DNA of 64,000 nucleotides, from the NCBI RefSeq assembly GCF_030651625.1, contig NZ_JAUSCF010000017.1:124001-188000 (forward strand), in the 5' to 3' direction. The stretch is from Hydrogenophaga sp. GTDB taxonomy: Bacteria > Pseudomonadota > Gammaproteobacteria > Burkholderiales > Burkholderiaceae_C. Below the pieces are notes generated by a model. That model made no database searches, was not told where the DNA came from, and saw only the letters and a list, made by a program, of their open reading frames with translations. Positions 8,295-17,277 of the stretch are shown here, piece after piece. Position 1 is the stretch's first letter. Every line of letters begins with the position of its first letter. The position numbers were made by a program, and so were the translations under genes.

Positions 8295-8377
8295 GGCTCG
8301 ACGGGCTGTTCAAGAGCCTTTCCGGAGCGGAATGTCTCAGTCCAGAAACACCTTCGGGCCAGCTTTGCCAGACGAAT

Positions 8378-8468
8378 GGTATCGCCCCCTTGGGGGTGAT
8401 GTGAAGCGGCGCGGGGGTGTTTCATTCCTGGCACCTCGAGGGGGTGGCGCGAAGCGCTGCGGGAGTGC
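8378..8468. repeat. GC-rich intergenic palindromic repeat
   Basis: The gap between the barrel protein and the convergent M61 peptidase holds CCCCTTGGGG (8385-8394), a purine-rich GAAGCGGCGCGGGGGTG stretch and a second GCGCGAAGCGCTGCGGG unit. These are variants of a short repeat seen at several intergenic sites in this window. It may also act as a bidirectional terminator. Confidence 0.5.
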
Positions 8469-10319
8469 TTACCCCACCATCCAGGGCCTCAGCTTGGTTG
8501 CATCGCCCACCTGCAGCCGCACGGTATGCGTGTCGGCGGGCCAGGTCAGATTGCAGCGCAGCAGTCGCTTGTCGCGTGCGATCAGCGCCGTGAGCTGTTC
8601 CCGCTGACCTCTGAGCCAGGCCACCTCGTCCAGCTTGTGGACGCGCCAGGACTCGGCTGACTCGCCGCGTCTGTCTGGTGCGAATTCCACGCCCAGCCAT
8701 TCATCGCCTGCTGCCATCCCGGCGGCTTCAGCGGCACCACCACGCAGCACCGTCTTCAGGGCGACGCCATCTTTTTCTGTGACACGCAACCCCAGCTTCT
8801 GAGCCAGTGGAGCTGTTTCTTCTTTGGCCTTGGCGCCGTGGGCCTCCAGCAAGGCCACCACCGGCAGGTCGGTGGTGCCGTGTACCCAGTCGCGCAACTC
8901 CCTCTCGAAACTTCGTTTGCCCAGGCGCTTGAGTGCGCGGGCCACGTCGGCTTCCCGAATCGGGCCGCCCTCGCTGCGCTGCCAGAGTTCACGCATCACG
9001 GCATCGAGGTGGCTGTGCCCCTCGCTGCGCAGGGTGAGATCCAGGCACAGGGCAACCAGCGAGCCCTTGGTGTAGTAGCTCACCGTGGCGTTGGGCGTGT
9101 TTTCGCCCATACGGTAGTACTTCACCCAGGCGTCGAAACTGGCCTGTGCCACGCTTTGCACGTGGCGCCCGGGCGTCTGCTGCACCTGGTTGATGGTCTT
9201 GGCGATCAGATGCAGGTAGGGAGCGTCGTCGATCAGTCCCGCGCGGCGCAGCATCAGGTCGTCGTAGTAGCTGGTGAAACCTTCGAAGAACCACAACAGT
9301 TCGGTGTAATTTTCGCCGGTGTAGTCGTAGCGCTTGAACTCCGCCGGGCGCAAGCGTTTGACGTTCCAGGTGTGAAAGTACTCGTGGCTGATCAGCCCCA
9401 GCAGGGTGGTGTAGCCGTCGGTGGCTTTCAATGCGGGCGCGGGCGCTGTGGAGGACGATTCCGCCAGCCGGGGCAGATCGCTGCGCTCACAGATCAGCGC
9501 TGTGGAATTGCGGTGCTCCAGTCCGCCGTAGCCGTCGGCGCTCGCGTACAGCATGAACAGGTAGTTCTTGAAGGGCGGTGCCTTGTCACCATGCCAGAAA
9601 TTGATCTGGGTTTCGCAGATGCGCCGGGTGTCGGCCAGCAGCCGGTCAAAGTCCACCCAGGTGCCGGCGCCGCTGACCACAAAACGGTGGGGAACACCAT
9701 GTGCGACAAACTCGCCGCTCCAGAAGTGCCCCATCTCAAAGGGGCAGTCGGCCAGCTCGTCGTAGTGTTCGGCCTGGTAGCGCCCGAAGCCGGCGGCATC
9801 CACATCCACCGCCGTGAGGCCCGTGGCGACTTGCCAGCCCGGTGTGAATTCACCGGATTCAATCACCAGCGCATGCGGTTGATCTTCCTGCCCGGCCACG
9901 CGCAGGCACAGGCTGGTGGCGTTGAAGAAACCACGGGAGGCGTCAAGGTACGCGGTGCGCACCGACGCGTCGAAGGCGTAGACCTCGTAGCGCAGTTCCA
10001 ATGGTTGGCCAGGTATCCCAGTGATTTCCCACTGGTGCTTGTCGACCTGACGTACCGCCACGGGTTCGCCGCCCTGGATGGCCTGCAGGTGCTGCAGGTG
10101 CTGCGAAAACTCGCGCACCAGGTAGCTGCCGGGGATCCACACCGGCAGACCCACCCGTTGTCGTGGCGCAGGTCGATCAATCGTCAGCGTGATGGCGAAC
10201 AGGTGTGCATGGGCATTGAGCACAGCAACGCGGTAACCCAGCGCTGGTGCCGCTGGTGCCGCTGGTGGACGCTTGGGTTTTCGAGCGGAGGTGGGGGAAG
10301 CGCTTTTTTTGAGGGACAT
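8469..10319 (-). CDS. M61 family metallopeptidase with PDZ domain
   Basis: This 616-residue protein has the zinc-binding HEYFH motif at residues 312-316 and a downstream WFFEGFTSYY segment that probably supplies the third ligand (around E346). The N-terminal ~200 residues are the beta-rich domain of M61 enzymes, and a PDZ-like domain lies around residues 490-580. M61 enzymes are glycyl aminopeptidase-like proteases. No signal peptide is evident: the N-terminus is Lys/Pro/Ala-rich. The gene is followed by a repeat and preceded by the DUF3429 gene with a 10-bp gap, so the two are probably co-transcribed. Confidence 0.88.
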   Translation of the reverse strand: MSLKKSASPTSARKPKRPPAAPAAPALGYRVAVLNAHAHLFAITLTIDRPAPRQRVGLPVWIPGSYLVREFSQHLQHLQAIQGGEPVAVRQVDKHQWEITGIPGQPLELRYEVYAFDASVRTAYLDASRGFFNATSLCLRVAGQEDQPHALVIESGEFTPGWQVATGLTAVDVDAAGFGRYQAEHYDELADCPFEMGHFWSGEFVAHGVPHRFVVSGAGTWVDFDRLLADTRRICETQINFWHGDKAPPFKNYLFMLYASADGYGGLEHRNSTALICERSDLPRLAESSSTAPAPALKATDGYTTLLGLISHEYFHTWNVKRLRPAEFKRYDYTGENYTELLWFFEGFTSYYDDLMLRRAGLIDDAPYLHLIAKTINQVQQTPGRHVQSVAQASFDAWVKYYRMGENTPNATVSYYTKGSLVALCLDLTLRSEGHSHLDAVMRELWQRSEGGPIREADVARALKRLGKRSFERELRDWVHGTTDLPVVALLEAHGAKAKEETAPLAQKLGLRVTEKDGVALKTVLRGGAAEAAGMAAGDEWLGVEFAPDRRGESAESWRVHKLDEVAWLRGQREQLTALIARDKRLLRCNLTWPADTHTVRLQVGDATKLRPWMVG

Positions 10320-10329
10320 GACAAGGGGA

Positions 10330-10788
10330 TCAGAGTGCGCTGGCGCCCAGGAAGCAACTCAACGATGCAACGATCGTGAGTTGCAGGCGCAATCCAAGCC
10401 AGCGGGTGAGGCCGGCGCGGCGGTAGAAGTGACGATCAACGATGTAACACAGCACCAGCAGCAGGCCCAGCGAGACCAGCCCAGCGTAGGGTGGTATCAG
10501 CAAGCCGGGCCATGCCAGCAACGAAGGTGTGACGCCCCACAAAAAATGCCCGAGTCTGGCGTGCCGCAGGTCGGTGGCGATCCAACCGATGCCCCAGTGA
10601 ACGCCACCCAGAAACGAAGCGATGAGCGCCGCATACGTCGCCAGTGCGAGTGCTGCCCAGGACTGGAGGGTCGCATCCACCAACCACAGCAGGCTGGCGA
10701 GGAAAACGAAAGGGATCAGTCCGGCCAGCCCAAGTGCTCGCACCCAGCGCGTGTCCGGGAAGGGAGCCGATTCACCCTGGGGTGCCAT
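10330..10788 (-). CDS. DUF3429 family membrane protein
   Basis: The 152-residue protein has about five transmembrane segments (residues ~18-38, 45-65, 80-100, 103-120, 130-150). The loop GGVHWGIGWI between the second and third is characteristic of DUF3429. No biochemical function is established for the family. It lies in a run of same-strand genes between dsbC and the M61 peptidase with short gaps, suggesting a shared transcript. Confidence 0.75.
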   Translation of the reverse strand: MAPQGESAPFPDTRWVRALGLAGLIPFVFLASLLWLVDATLQSWAALALATYAALIASFLGGVHWGIGWIATDLRHARLGHFLWGVTPSLLAWPGLLIPPYAGLVSLGLLLVLCYIVDRHFYRRAGLTRWLGLRLQLTIVASLSCFLGASAL

Positions 10789-10820
10789 GAACGCGAGGGG
10801 CGTGGCAGCGAGGGATAAGG

Positions 10821-11534
10821 TCAGGGTTTGGCGGTTGAGAGCGCCTGTTCAATGCGGTCGGCACCCACCGCGCCGGGCACGCGGCTGCCGTCCACAAAGA
10901 AGCTGGCCGGCGTGCCGGTGATGCGGTACTTGCGACCGAATTCGACGTTGCGCTCAAGGGCCGTGGTGTCGCAGGTGGCGGCGGCGGGGGTCACGTTGCG
11001 CACCATCCAGTCCAGAAAGACCTTGCCCTTGTCCTTGGCGCACCAGATGTTGCGCGACTTGTCAGCCGAGTCTGGACCCAGGATGGGGTAGAGGAAAACG
11101 TGCACGGTCACGTCGTCGATGGTGAGCAGATCGCGTTCAAAACGTTTGCAGAAACCACAATTGGGATCTTCGAACACCGCCATCTGGCGCTTGCCATTGC
11201 CGCGCACGATGGTGAAAGCGTCCTTGAGCGGCAGGTCCTTGAAGGCGATGGATGTGAGGCGATCCAGGCGCTGGGCGGTCAGGTCGACCCGCGCCTGCGT
11301 GTCGATGAGCGCGCCCTGGATGAGGAAGTTGCCCTGTGCGTCAGTGTAGAAAATTTCACTTTCGTTGACCCGGACCTCGAACAGCCCGTTCATGGGCGTC
11401 TTGCTGATCTCGTCGATCTTGGGCAGGTTGGGCAGGCGCTCAGTGAGGTTTTTGCGAATGGTGGCTTCCTGCGCCATTGAACTGAGGGAAAACGCTGCAA
11501 GCAGTGTCACCAGTAGGGTCTTGAAGGAAGTCAT
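10821..11534 (-). CDS. dsbC: thiol:disulfide interchange protein DsbC
   Basis: The 237-residue periplasmic disulfide isomerase has a signal peptide (cleavage near SMAQ), an N-terminal dimerisation domain of about 60 residues and a thioredoxin-fold domain. The active site is C126-G-F-C129, matching the CGYC of E. coli DsbC except for Phe. The cis-Pro loop GTPASFFVDG and a second cysteine pair (WCAKD ... TCDTT) are present. DsbC shuffles wrong disulfides and is kept reduced by DsbD. The DUF3429 gene follows it closely. Confidence 0.93.
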   Translation of the reverse strand: MTSFKTLLVTLLAAFSLSSMAQEATIRKNLTERLPNLPKIDEISKTPMNGLFEVRVNESEIFYTDAQGNFLIQGALIDTQARVDLTAQRLDRLTSIAFKDLPLKDAFTIVRGNGKRQMAVFEDPNCGFCKRFERDLLTIDDVTVHVFLYPILGPDSADKSRNIWCAKDKGKVFLDWMVRNVTPAAATCDTTALERNVEFGRKYRITGTPASFFVDGSRVPGAVGADRIEQALSTAKP

Positions 11535-11583
11535 GTCAGTGCCCGATTCGGGGTTCCAGGTAAGAGTCAGAGGAAATGTGTTT

Positions 11584-12753
11584 CTACAGTCCGGCGGCCT
11601 GTCGGGCCATCCAGTGTTTGAGCGCGCCGCTGCGCTCGAATCCCTTCATACCCCAATTGCGCAAGGCCTTGACGCGGCTGTCGTTGTGCGCAAACAGGGT
11701 GAACAGGCCGTCGGTCACCCAGCTCATGGCGCCCACATCGGCGGCCCGGGCACGTTCGTAGCGCCGCAGCAGTTTCAGGTCCCCCAGTTCGCGCCAGTAC
11801 TCCCGCCCGTGCAGCACCCGGGCCAGCTCCGCCGCATCGGCCAGGCCCACATTGAGTCCCTGACCGGCCAGCGGATGCATGGCGTGAGCCGCATCGCCTG
11901 CCAGCGCCACACCACCTCGAGGCGTGCGGGCTATCCAGTGCTGCGCCTTCGAGAGTTCCAGCGGCCAAGCCTGAGGCGGGCTCTCCAGCGTCATTTTTCC
12001 CAGCGCATCAGCGCAGCGCGCCTGAACTCCCTGGGCCAGGTTTTGTCCGGCTTCGGCCAGCCAGGCGTCCGCTTGCTGCGAAGGGACAGACCACACCAGC
12101 GCAACGGAGTTCCCCTGGGCGCCTTCCAGCGGCAACAGGGCCATGATCTCGCCGTCCTGAAACCACTGGCGGGCCACGCCGCCGTGGGGTCGTTCGCAGC
12201 GCAGGCGGGCCGCCACCGCTTTGTGCGGGTAGGGGCGTACCGTGAAGTCAAGCCCGATCTCTTCGCGCGTCTGGCTGCGTTTGCCTTCGCAGATCACGGT
12301 CAGCGCAGCGGGTGGCGCTTCCTGGAAGCGCTCGATACTGGCCTGGAAGCCGACCGCATCGGCCAGCCTGCGCTCGAGTGCAGGCACATCCACGATCCAG
12401 GTCAGCGCGTCCAGCCCCTGTTCGTTGGCTTCAAAACGCACCGATCCGCCCTGGTCGCCCCACACGTGCATGGCGCTCACCGGGGTGACGGTGGTGGACG
12501 ATCCGTCCTCAGTGGCCCCAGGTTGCGGCCAGGCGCGCACCGATCGCAGCAATTCGCGAGAAGCGGCGTTGAGCGCGTAGGCCCTCACATCGGTTCGCGG
12601 GGGCTGGTCCGCCGGCAGGGCCGGTTCCACCAGTGCCACCTTCAGTCGGTCGCGCGCCAGCAACAGTGCCAGCGTCTGTCCCACCACGCCGCCACCGCGG
12701 ATGGTCACATCGAAACGGCGCTGGGAGACGGGACGGGCGGAGGACAATGACAT
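11584..12753 (-). CDS. UbiH/UbiF/VisC family FAD-dependent hydroxylase (ubiquinone biosynthesis)
   Basis: This 389-residue flavoprotein monooxygenase has an N-terminal dinucleotide-binding motif (RGGGVVGQTLALLLAR) and the conserved GDAAHAMHPLAGQGLNVGLAD block that contacts the FAD, diagnostic of the COQ6/UbiH family. It adds a hydroxyl to the ubiquinone ring precursor. The exact carbon cannot be assigned by eye; UbiH, UbiI, UbiF and UbiM are all possible. It lies 49 bp upstream of dsbC on the same strand. Confidence 0.85.
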   Translation of the reverse strand: MSLSSARPVSQRRFDVTIRGGGVVGQTLALLLARDRLKVALVEPALPADQPPRTDVRAYALNAASRELLRSVRAWPQPGATEDGSSTTVTPVSAMHVWGDQGGSVRFEANEQGLDALTWIVDVPALERRLADAVGFQASIERFQEAPPAALTVICEGKRSQTREEIGLDFTVRPYPHKAVAARLRCERPHGGVARQWFQDGEIMALLPLEGAQGNSVALVWSVPSQQADAWLAEAGQNLAQGVQARCADALGKMTLESPPQAWPLELSKAQHWIARTPRGGVALAGDAAHAMHPLAGQGLNVGLADAAELARVLHGREYWRELGDLKLLRRYERARAADVGAMSWVTDGLFTLFAHNDSRVKALRNWGMKGFERSGALKHWMARQAAGL

Positions 12754-12834
12754 AGGGGGATTTTAGGAGCAGGGCACAATCCGGCCACCACCGGGCAATT
12801 TGCCCCGCTATTTGGCCCAACCACCCTCATTCAC

Positions 12835-13731
12835 ATGACCTCAGCCAGCGCCATCTCGTCCGAAGTCCAGGCCACCATCGATCAGCTCTGGATCTACCCG
12901 GTGAAGTCCTGTGGCGCCCTGGCCATGCCCGAAGCCGAACTGACCGACGCCGGCCTGGCCTGGGACCGCGCCTGGATGGTGGTGGACGACCAGGGGGAGT
13001 TCGTGACGCAGCGCGAGCTGCCGCGCATGGCCTTGATCACGCCGACATTCAAGATGGGGCAACTGGTGCTGCGCGCACCGGGCATGTTGGCGCTGCACCT
13101 GTCCCTGGAGGCTGCCGAATGGCCTGTCAAGGTGCGGGTATGGGACGATGAATTGCAGGCCTACGACATGGGTGATCTGGCCGGGCAATGGTTCAGTGAT
13201 TTTCTGGGGCCAGACGCCCCCGCCAATCTCAAGCGGCTGCGGCTGGTGCGTTTTGATCCCGAGGTGCGACGCCTGAGCAGCCTGAAATGGACCGGTGGGC
13301 GCGAAGCCACGACCCAGTTTTCCGATGGGTTTGCGTTGCTGGTGACCAGCACGGCTTCACTGATGGGGCTGAATGAGCGATTGGTGCAGGCCGGCCACCC
13401 ACCGGTGGAAATGGCGCGTTTTCGACCCAATATCGTGCTGGGCGGTCTGCAGGGCCACGACGAAGACCGGCTCGGTCCGTTGCAGATCGTCACCGCAGAA
13501 GGGGTGGCGCGCATCGAGACGGTCAAACCCTGTGCACGCTGCCCCATTCCCAACATCGACCCGGCCACCGCCGAGTCCAGCCCGACGGTTGGCGACACTC
13601 TGCAGGCCTACCGGCAGGACCAGCGCGTGGACGGCGCCATCACCTTCGGTATGAACGCCATCGTGCTGGATGGTGATGGTCTGATCCTGCGTGTGGGGCA
13701 GTCCGTGGGTGCCGACTGGCAATTCGACTGA
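12835..13731 (+). CDS. MOSC domain protein (YcbX-like)
   Basis: The 298-residue protein has an N-terminal MOSC_N beta-barrel domain (IDQLWIYPVKSCGALAM...) and a C-terminal MOSC domain. The latter has a conserved Cys pair region, VKPCARCPIPNIDP, which in YcbX/mARC-type proteins ligates molybdenum cofactor. Relatives reduce N-hydroxylated compounds with electrons from a ferredoxin-type partner. There is no fused 2Fe-2S domain at the C-terminus, unlike E. coli YcbX. It converges on the last gene of the molybdenum-dependent cox operon with a 3-bp gap, which may be coincidence. Confidence 0.85.
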   Translation: MTSASAISSEVQATIDQLWIYPVKSCGALAMPEAELTDAGLAWDRAWMVVDDQGEFVTQRELPRMALITPTFKMGQLVLRAPGMLALHLSLEAAEWPVKVRVWDDELQAYDMGDLAGQWFSDFLGPDAPANLKRLRLVRFDPEVRRLSSLKWTGGREATTQFSDGFALLVTSTASLMGLNERLVQAGHPPVEMARFRPNIVLGGLQGHDEDRLGPLQIVTAEGVARIETVKPCARCPIPNIDPATAESSPTVGDTLQAYRQDQRVDGAITFGMNAIVLDGDGLILRVGQSVGADWQFD

Positions 13732-13734
13732 GGC

Positions 13735-14736
13735 CTACACGATGGCGCAGGCGGTGGTGGACACTGTCCACCGCCCCAGGGGTTGGTTCAGATCAGCGCC
13801 CCGACGCAATGCCGTCATTTCCGCCACGATGCTCATGGCGATCTCGGGGGGTGTGAGCGCGCCGAGGTTCAGGCCCACCGGCCCGCGCAACCGGTCGGCT
13901 TCATCGGCCGACACATCAAACATCTGCAGGCGTTCGCGACGCCTGGCGTTGTTGTGCACAGAGCCCAGCGCACCAACGTAGAACGCCGGTGTTCGCAGTG
14001 CCTCCATGAGCGCAAGATCGTCGAGTTTGGGGTCGTGTGTGACGGCGACCACCGCACTGTTGTGGTCCAGGTTCATGGCCAGCACAAGATCATCGGGCAT
14101 GGTGGTGGACAGGGTGACGCCCGGCATGGCATCCCACCCTTCGTGGTACTCGCTGCGGGGTTCGCATACCGTCACCTGGTAGTCGAGCATCACAGCCATC
14201 GACGCCAGGTAGCGCGACAACTGACCGCCGCCAATCACCAACAGGCGAAGACGGGGGCCGTGCACGGTGGTCAGCGTGGCACCGTCAAATGTCACCCGGT
14301 CCCCTTCATGAGCAGGTCCGTGACGCACCAGGCCGGTAGCGAGGTCCAGGCGTCTCTGCACCCGCCGGTGGGTCTCGATGTCTGCCAGCAGTTCGCGCAA
14401 GCGCGATTGCGTTGACAGCGGCTCCAGCACGATCTGCACCGTGCCGCCGCAGGGCAGTCCGAAGCGCCGCACCTCCTCTGCGGTCTGGCCATAGATGGTC
14501 ACTTCGGGCAGACGCAGCGCGAGTCCCCCGCTGGCCACGCGTGCGATGAGATCGTCTTCTATGCAGCCGCCTGACACCGAGCCCGCCACCTGGCCGTCGT
14601 CGCGGATGACCATGAGCGAACCGGGTGGGCGCGGCGCCGAGCCCCAGGTGCGCACCACGGTGCCGAGCACGACGCGATGGCCTTTGCCCAACCAGTCAAG
14701 TGCGGTGCGGATGACGTCGATGTCGATACTGTTCAT
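13735..14736 (-). CDS. XdhC/CoxI family molybdenum cofactor maturation protein
   Basis: The 333-residue protein has an N-terminal XdhC_CoxI domain (VRTWGSAPRPPGSLMVI, GSVSGGCIEDDL) and a C-terminal XdhC Rossmann domain (LLVIGGGQLSRYLASMA, FYVGALGS). XdhC proteins bind and sulfurate molybdenum cofactor before insertion into hydroxylases. As the last gene of the cox operon it should serve CO dehydrogenase and can be compared with CoxI. Its ATG overlaps the stop codon of the membrane-protein gene (ATGA). A second, shorter homologue is encoded upstream in the same operon. Confidence 0.88.
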   Translation of the reverse strand: MNSIDIDVIRTALDWLGKGHRVVLGTVVRTWGSAPRPPGSLMVIRDDGQVAGSVSGGCIEDDLIARVASGGLALRLPEVTIYGQTAEEVRRFGLPCGGTVQIVLEPLSTQSRLRELLADIETHRRVQRRLDLATGLVRHGPAHEGDRVTFDGATLTTVHGPRLRLLVIGGGQLSRYLASMAVMLDYQVTVCEPRSEYHEGWDAMPGVTLSTTMPDDLVLAMNLDHNSAVVAVTHDPKLDDLALMEALRTPAFYVGALGSVHNNARRRERLQMFDVSADEADRLRGPVGLNLGALTPPEIAMSIVAEMTALRRGADLNQPLGRWTVSTTACAIV

Positions 14737-15887
14737 ATGGCGTTTCTCCATGAAGACGTTGCCTGTGGCGCAGACCGCAGACCCATTTGCCGGACCCGGT
14801 ACGCAAGCGCGATCAGCGCAAGCGCACCCAGCAAACCATAAGCCCATGCCAGTGCCTGAGGCCCCAGGGTGATGCTTGCCTGGCCGACGGCGATCAACAA
14901 CACAGGGCCACCCATAGATAGTGAATGGCGGACGAGTCCGTTCGCCGCCCCGGCTGGTGAGGGGTGACGGGCGACTTGAATCGCCCAGGCCAATGCGATC
15001 CCTGTCATGCCGACCAGCCCTTGCACTGGCTTGTTGCTGGTCTGCATGAGTACCGCAGCCAGAACAAGCAACACCAAAACCAGCGAATTCAGGGAAGGTG
15101 CGGACGTGCGCCAACGACTCAGGGCTGGCTGCACCATAGCGGGCACCAACGCCATCGTCATCAGGTGCAGGCCCACCACGGTGGGCTGCGACCATCCCTG
15201 AGCCGTGCACCAGATCGAGCCCAACCAGAGCGAACCCATCATCAAGCCCATGGCCATGGCGGGCAGCGCGTTGCCCACTGACATGGACAGGGACGAAACA
15301 GGCGTGTGACCAAGCGTGAAGTGTGACCGGGCAGGGCGAGCAATGGCACCGAGCAGAACGAGACCCATGAGCAGTCCTGCGACACGCCATTCACGTGACA
15401 GCCACCCAACGGGCGCGGCCAGCGTTGGCCAGACCAGCGCCGCTGCCACGATCGCCGGGCCAACGTGCCAGACGCTTGATGCATGGGACACTGGACCGAT
15501 CCTGCGGCCCGCCTCCAGCGCACCTGACCAGACCGCCCATGTCATGGCCAATGTCAGCAGCAGCGTGTGTGCGTATTGGCCGGCCGCACCGAGTTCGATG
15601 ACAAGCGCGCCTGCGGTTGTGGTTCCGCCCATCAAGGCGATGGCACGACCAGACAGCATGGCGCCCCACCGCGATCCGATGATCAGCAACCGGACCGCCC
15701 ACCAGAGGGCCACCGCGAGCAAACCGCCGGCCATGGGCCAGCCCAGCCGCTGCCCCTGCTCGCCCAGCCACACCCACCCCATGAACAACACTGTCCACAT
15801 TGCCAGCGACTGGGTCAGTGAGCCGGCCATCGACCTGTTCAATGGCAATCCGCTCTGCAGTTGATGCAGTTCCTCAGGCATGGGCAT
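14733..15887 (-). CDS. multi-pass membrane protein of unknown function in cox operon
   Basis: The 384-residue product has about ten to twelve hydrophobic segments spread over its length and no signal peptide. I cannot name the family with confidence. Segments such as RSHFTLGHT and GLHLMTMALVPAMVQ faintly recall NnrS-type haem-copper membrane proteins, but the canonical NnrS start is missing. The gene overlaps the upstream oxygenase gene by 14 bp and the downstream xdhC by 4 bp, so it is translationally coupled inside the cox operon. A CoxK/CoxB-like role, membrane attachment of CO dehydrogenase, or metal supply are guesses. The start is 15887 or 15881. Confidence 0.6.
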   Translation of the reverse strand: MPMPEELHQLQSGLPLNRSMAGSLTQSLAMWTVLFMGWVWLGEQGQRLGWPMAGGLLAVALWWAVRLLIIGSRWGAMLSGRAIALMGGTTTAGALVIELGAAGQYAHTLLLTLAMTWAVWSGALEAGRRIGPVSHASSVWHVGPAIVAAALVWPTLAAPVGWLSREWRVAGLLMGLVLLGAIARPARSHFTLGHTPVSSLSMSVGNALPAMAMGLMMGSLWLGSIWCTAQGWSQPTVVGLHLMTMALVPAMVQPALSRWRTSAPSLNSLVLVLLVLAAVLMQTSNKPVQGLVGMTGIALAWAIQVARHPSPAGAANGLVRHSLSMGGPVLLIAVGQASITLGPQALAWAYGLLGALALIALAYRVRQMGLRSAPQATSSWRNAI

Positions 15888-16569
15888 ACCCGTGCAGTTG
15901 GTCGCTGCCGCTGCCTGCATGTACGCTGGCGTTGAACGACACGATGATGCGGTCGGCTTCGCCTGCGTACGGAAGGGCCTGGTGAGGCAGCCATGAGGGA
16001 AAAACCACCAGTTGCCCGGGCCGCGGTGCGATGTCGAAATGCGCAGACTGCAGATAGGCATTGCCGAAGTCCATGTGGGCACCACCGAGGTGGTTGAAGT
16101 GGGGACCATAGAAGCGCGTGACACCGTTGTGTGCACCCAGTGCCGGGTGGCGTGAGCGAGCATGCTCTTCGTCCACATCGACGCAATACACGCCCGACCA
16201 CGAACAATTGCCGTGTGTGTGCACGTCGTGGTGGCTACCCTGGTTGCTCATCTGGAACCACACGCCGCGCAGAGCGATCTGGAGCGCTGGCGTGGCTTCG
16301 GGCCAGGCACCCTGGTTGGCCAGTACCACGGTCTGGCGCAGGCTGTCCACAATGAACCTCACCAGTCCGTCCCACTCGGGCAGACGGATGCGCTGAAGCA
16401 GGTCGTCACGGCTGGCGTAGAAGGCCGCGTCGGGTGCGGCGTTCGGGTCGGTCGCGCGCAGCGAGCGCAAGACCCTGGCCAGCAAGCCATTGACCGAGTC
16501 GGCCTGCGCGTAGCGGTGCAAGCCCAATGGGGTGAACCACAGCGGAACCAGGGGCGATGGCGTGAGCAT
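15874..16569 (-). CDS. putative 2OG-Fe(II) oxygenase (TIGR02466-like)
   Basis: The 231-residue protein resembles the TIGR02466 group. It has an HDVHTHGNCSWSGVYCVD segment at residues 114-131 with candidate iron ligands H117 and H119. The strand GQLVVFPSWLPHQALPY holds a distal His (H196), and RIIVSFN carries the Arg (R207) expected to hold 2-oxoglutarate. Enzymes of this fold hydroxylate proteins or small molecules; the substrate here is unknown. It lies inside the cox operon, 22 bp after the mocA-like gene, and overlaps the membrane-protein gene, so a link to CO dehydrogenase function is likely but undefined. Confidence 0.75.
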   Translation of the reverse strand: MLTPSPLVPLWFTPLGLHRYAQADSVNGLLARVLRSLRATDPNAAPDAAFYASRDDLLQRIRLPEWDGLVRFIVDSLRQTVVLANQGAWPEATPALQIALRGVWFQMSNQGSHHDVHTHGNCSWSGVYCVDVDEEHARSRHPALGAHNGVTRFYGPHFNHLGGAHMDFGNAYLQSAHFDIAPRPGQLVVFPSWLPHQALPYAGEADRIIVSFNASVHAGSGSDQLHGYAHA

Positions 16570-16591
16570 GGCTGGCGACGTCAGAAGCGGG

Positions 16592-17272
16592 TCATCCCAT
16601 GACGGCCAGGTCGTCGGGCCAGCGCAGCCGGTGCCCGGTGCGTGCAGCCAGCGCTTCGATGTCGTCCTGCGTGTCCACGTCGGTGCGGTAGCGCTGGTTG
16701 CTGGTTAGCCAACGAAGCACCTGCTCCGGGTGCGCCGCCTGCCATTGGCGGCAACCGGCGTTCGCATCTCCCGACAGGATCTGGTCGCGTACCTCGGCGC
16801 TGAACAGCACCGGGTTGCCGGGCAGACCATCCACCTCGGGTTGCACCACCTGTGCCATGGAAGGGCGCTTCTTGTAGGCCCCGATCAGGTCGTTGATGTC
16901 CTGCGAATTGATGAGTGGCTGATCGGCGAGGGCCACGAGCACGCAGTCCAGCTTCGGCGAAAGCGCCTGAAGGCCAATGTGCAGAGAGGTGTTCTGGCCG
17001 GCATTCGGGTCGGGGTTGTGGACGACCGTCACGGGAAACGATTCGATGACCGGCGCGATGCGTTGGGCATGGTGGCCCAGCACCACCACCAGTTCGTCCA
17101 CGCCGGCACCTGAGAGGGCGATGAGCTGGCGCCGGATCAGGGGAATGCCGCCCAGTTCCAGCAGGCTCTTTGGTCGGTGGCCCATGCGAGAGCCAGCACC
17201 CGCAGCGAGCAGCACCGCACCCACCGCCAAGCGACTGTACAGGCCGCCGCCACCTTTGAGGATGCAACCCAT
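16592..17272 (-). CDS. mocA: molybdenum cofactor cytidylyltransferase-like NTP transferase
   Basis: The 226-residue protein has the MobA/MocA nucleotide-binding loop (LLAAGAGSRMG, residues 21-31, then RPKSLLELGG) and the metal-binding ALADQPLI segment. MocA attaches CMP to molybdopterin, giving the cytosine dinucleotide form used by CO dehydrogenase and xanthine dehydrogenase relatives. Placement directly after coxF fits supply of that cofactor. The start at 17272 lies 5 bp after the coxF stop. The N-terminal glycines (ILKGGGGLYS) are unusual, and a later start is possible. Confidence 0.85.
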   Translation of the reverse strand: MGCILKGGGGLYSRLAVGAVLLAAGAGSRMGHRPKSLLELGGIPLIRRQLIALSGAGVDELVVVLGHHAQRIAPVIESFPVTVVHNPDPNAGQNTSLHIGLQALSPKLDCVLVALADQPLINSQDINDLIGAYKKRPSMAQVVQPEVDGLPGNPVLFSAEVRDQILSGDANAGCRQWQAAHPEQVLRWLTSNQRYRTDVDTQDDIEALAARTGHRLRWPDDLAVMG

Positions 17273-17277
17273 GTTGT

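Noticed and set aside
8838-10379. 513-codon plus-strand frame over the M61 peptidase
   Set aside because: The minus strand carries the HEYFH peptidase; the plus frame has no recognisable domain.
14733-15887. Firm NnrS family assignment of the cox-operon membrane protein
   Set aside because: Only short segments are suggestive and the canonical N-terminal motif is missing; kept as unknown.
15888-16178. 97-residue N-terminal extension of the cox-operon membrane protein
   Set aside because: It overlaps the oxygenase gene in another frame and is Ser/Thr/Pro-rich without membrane segments.
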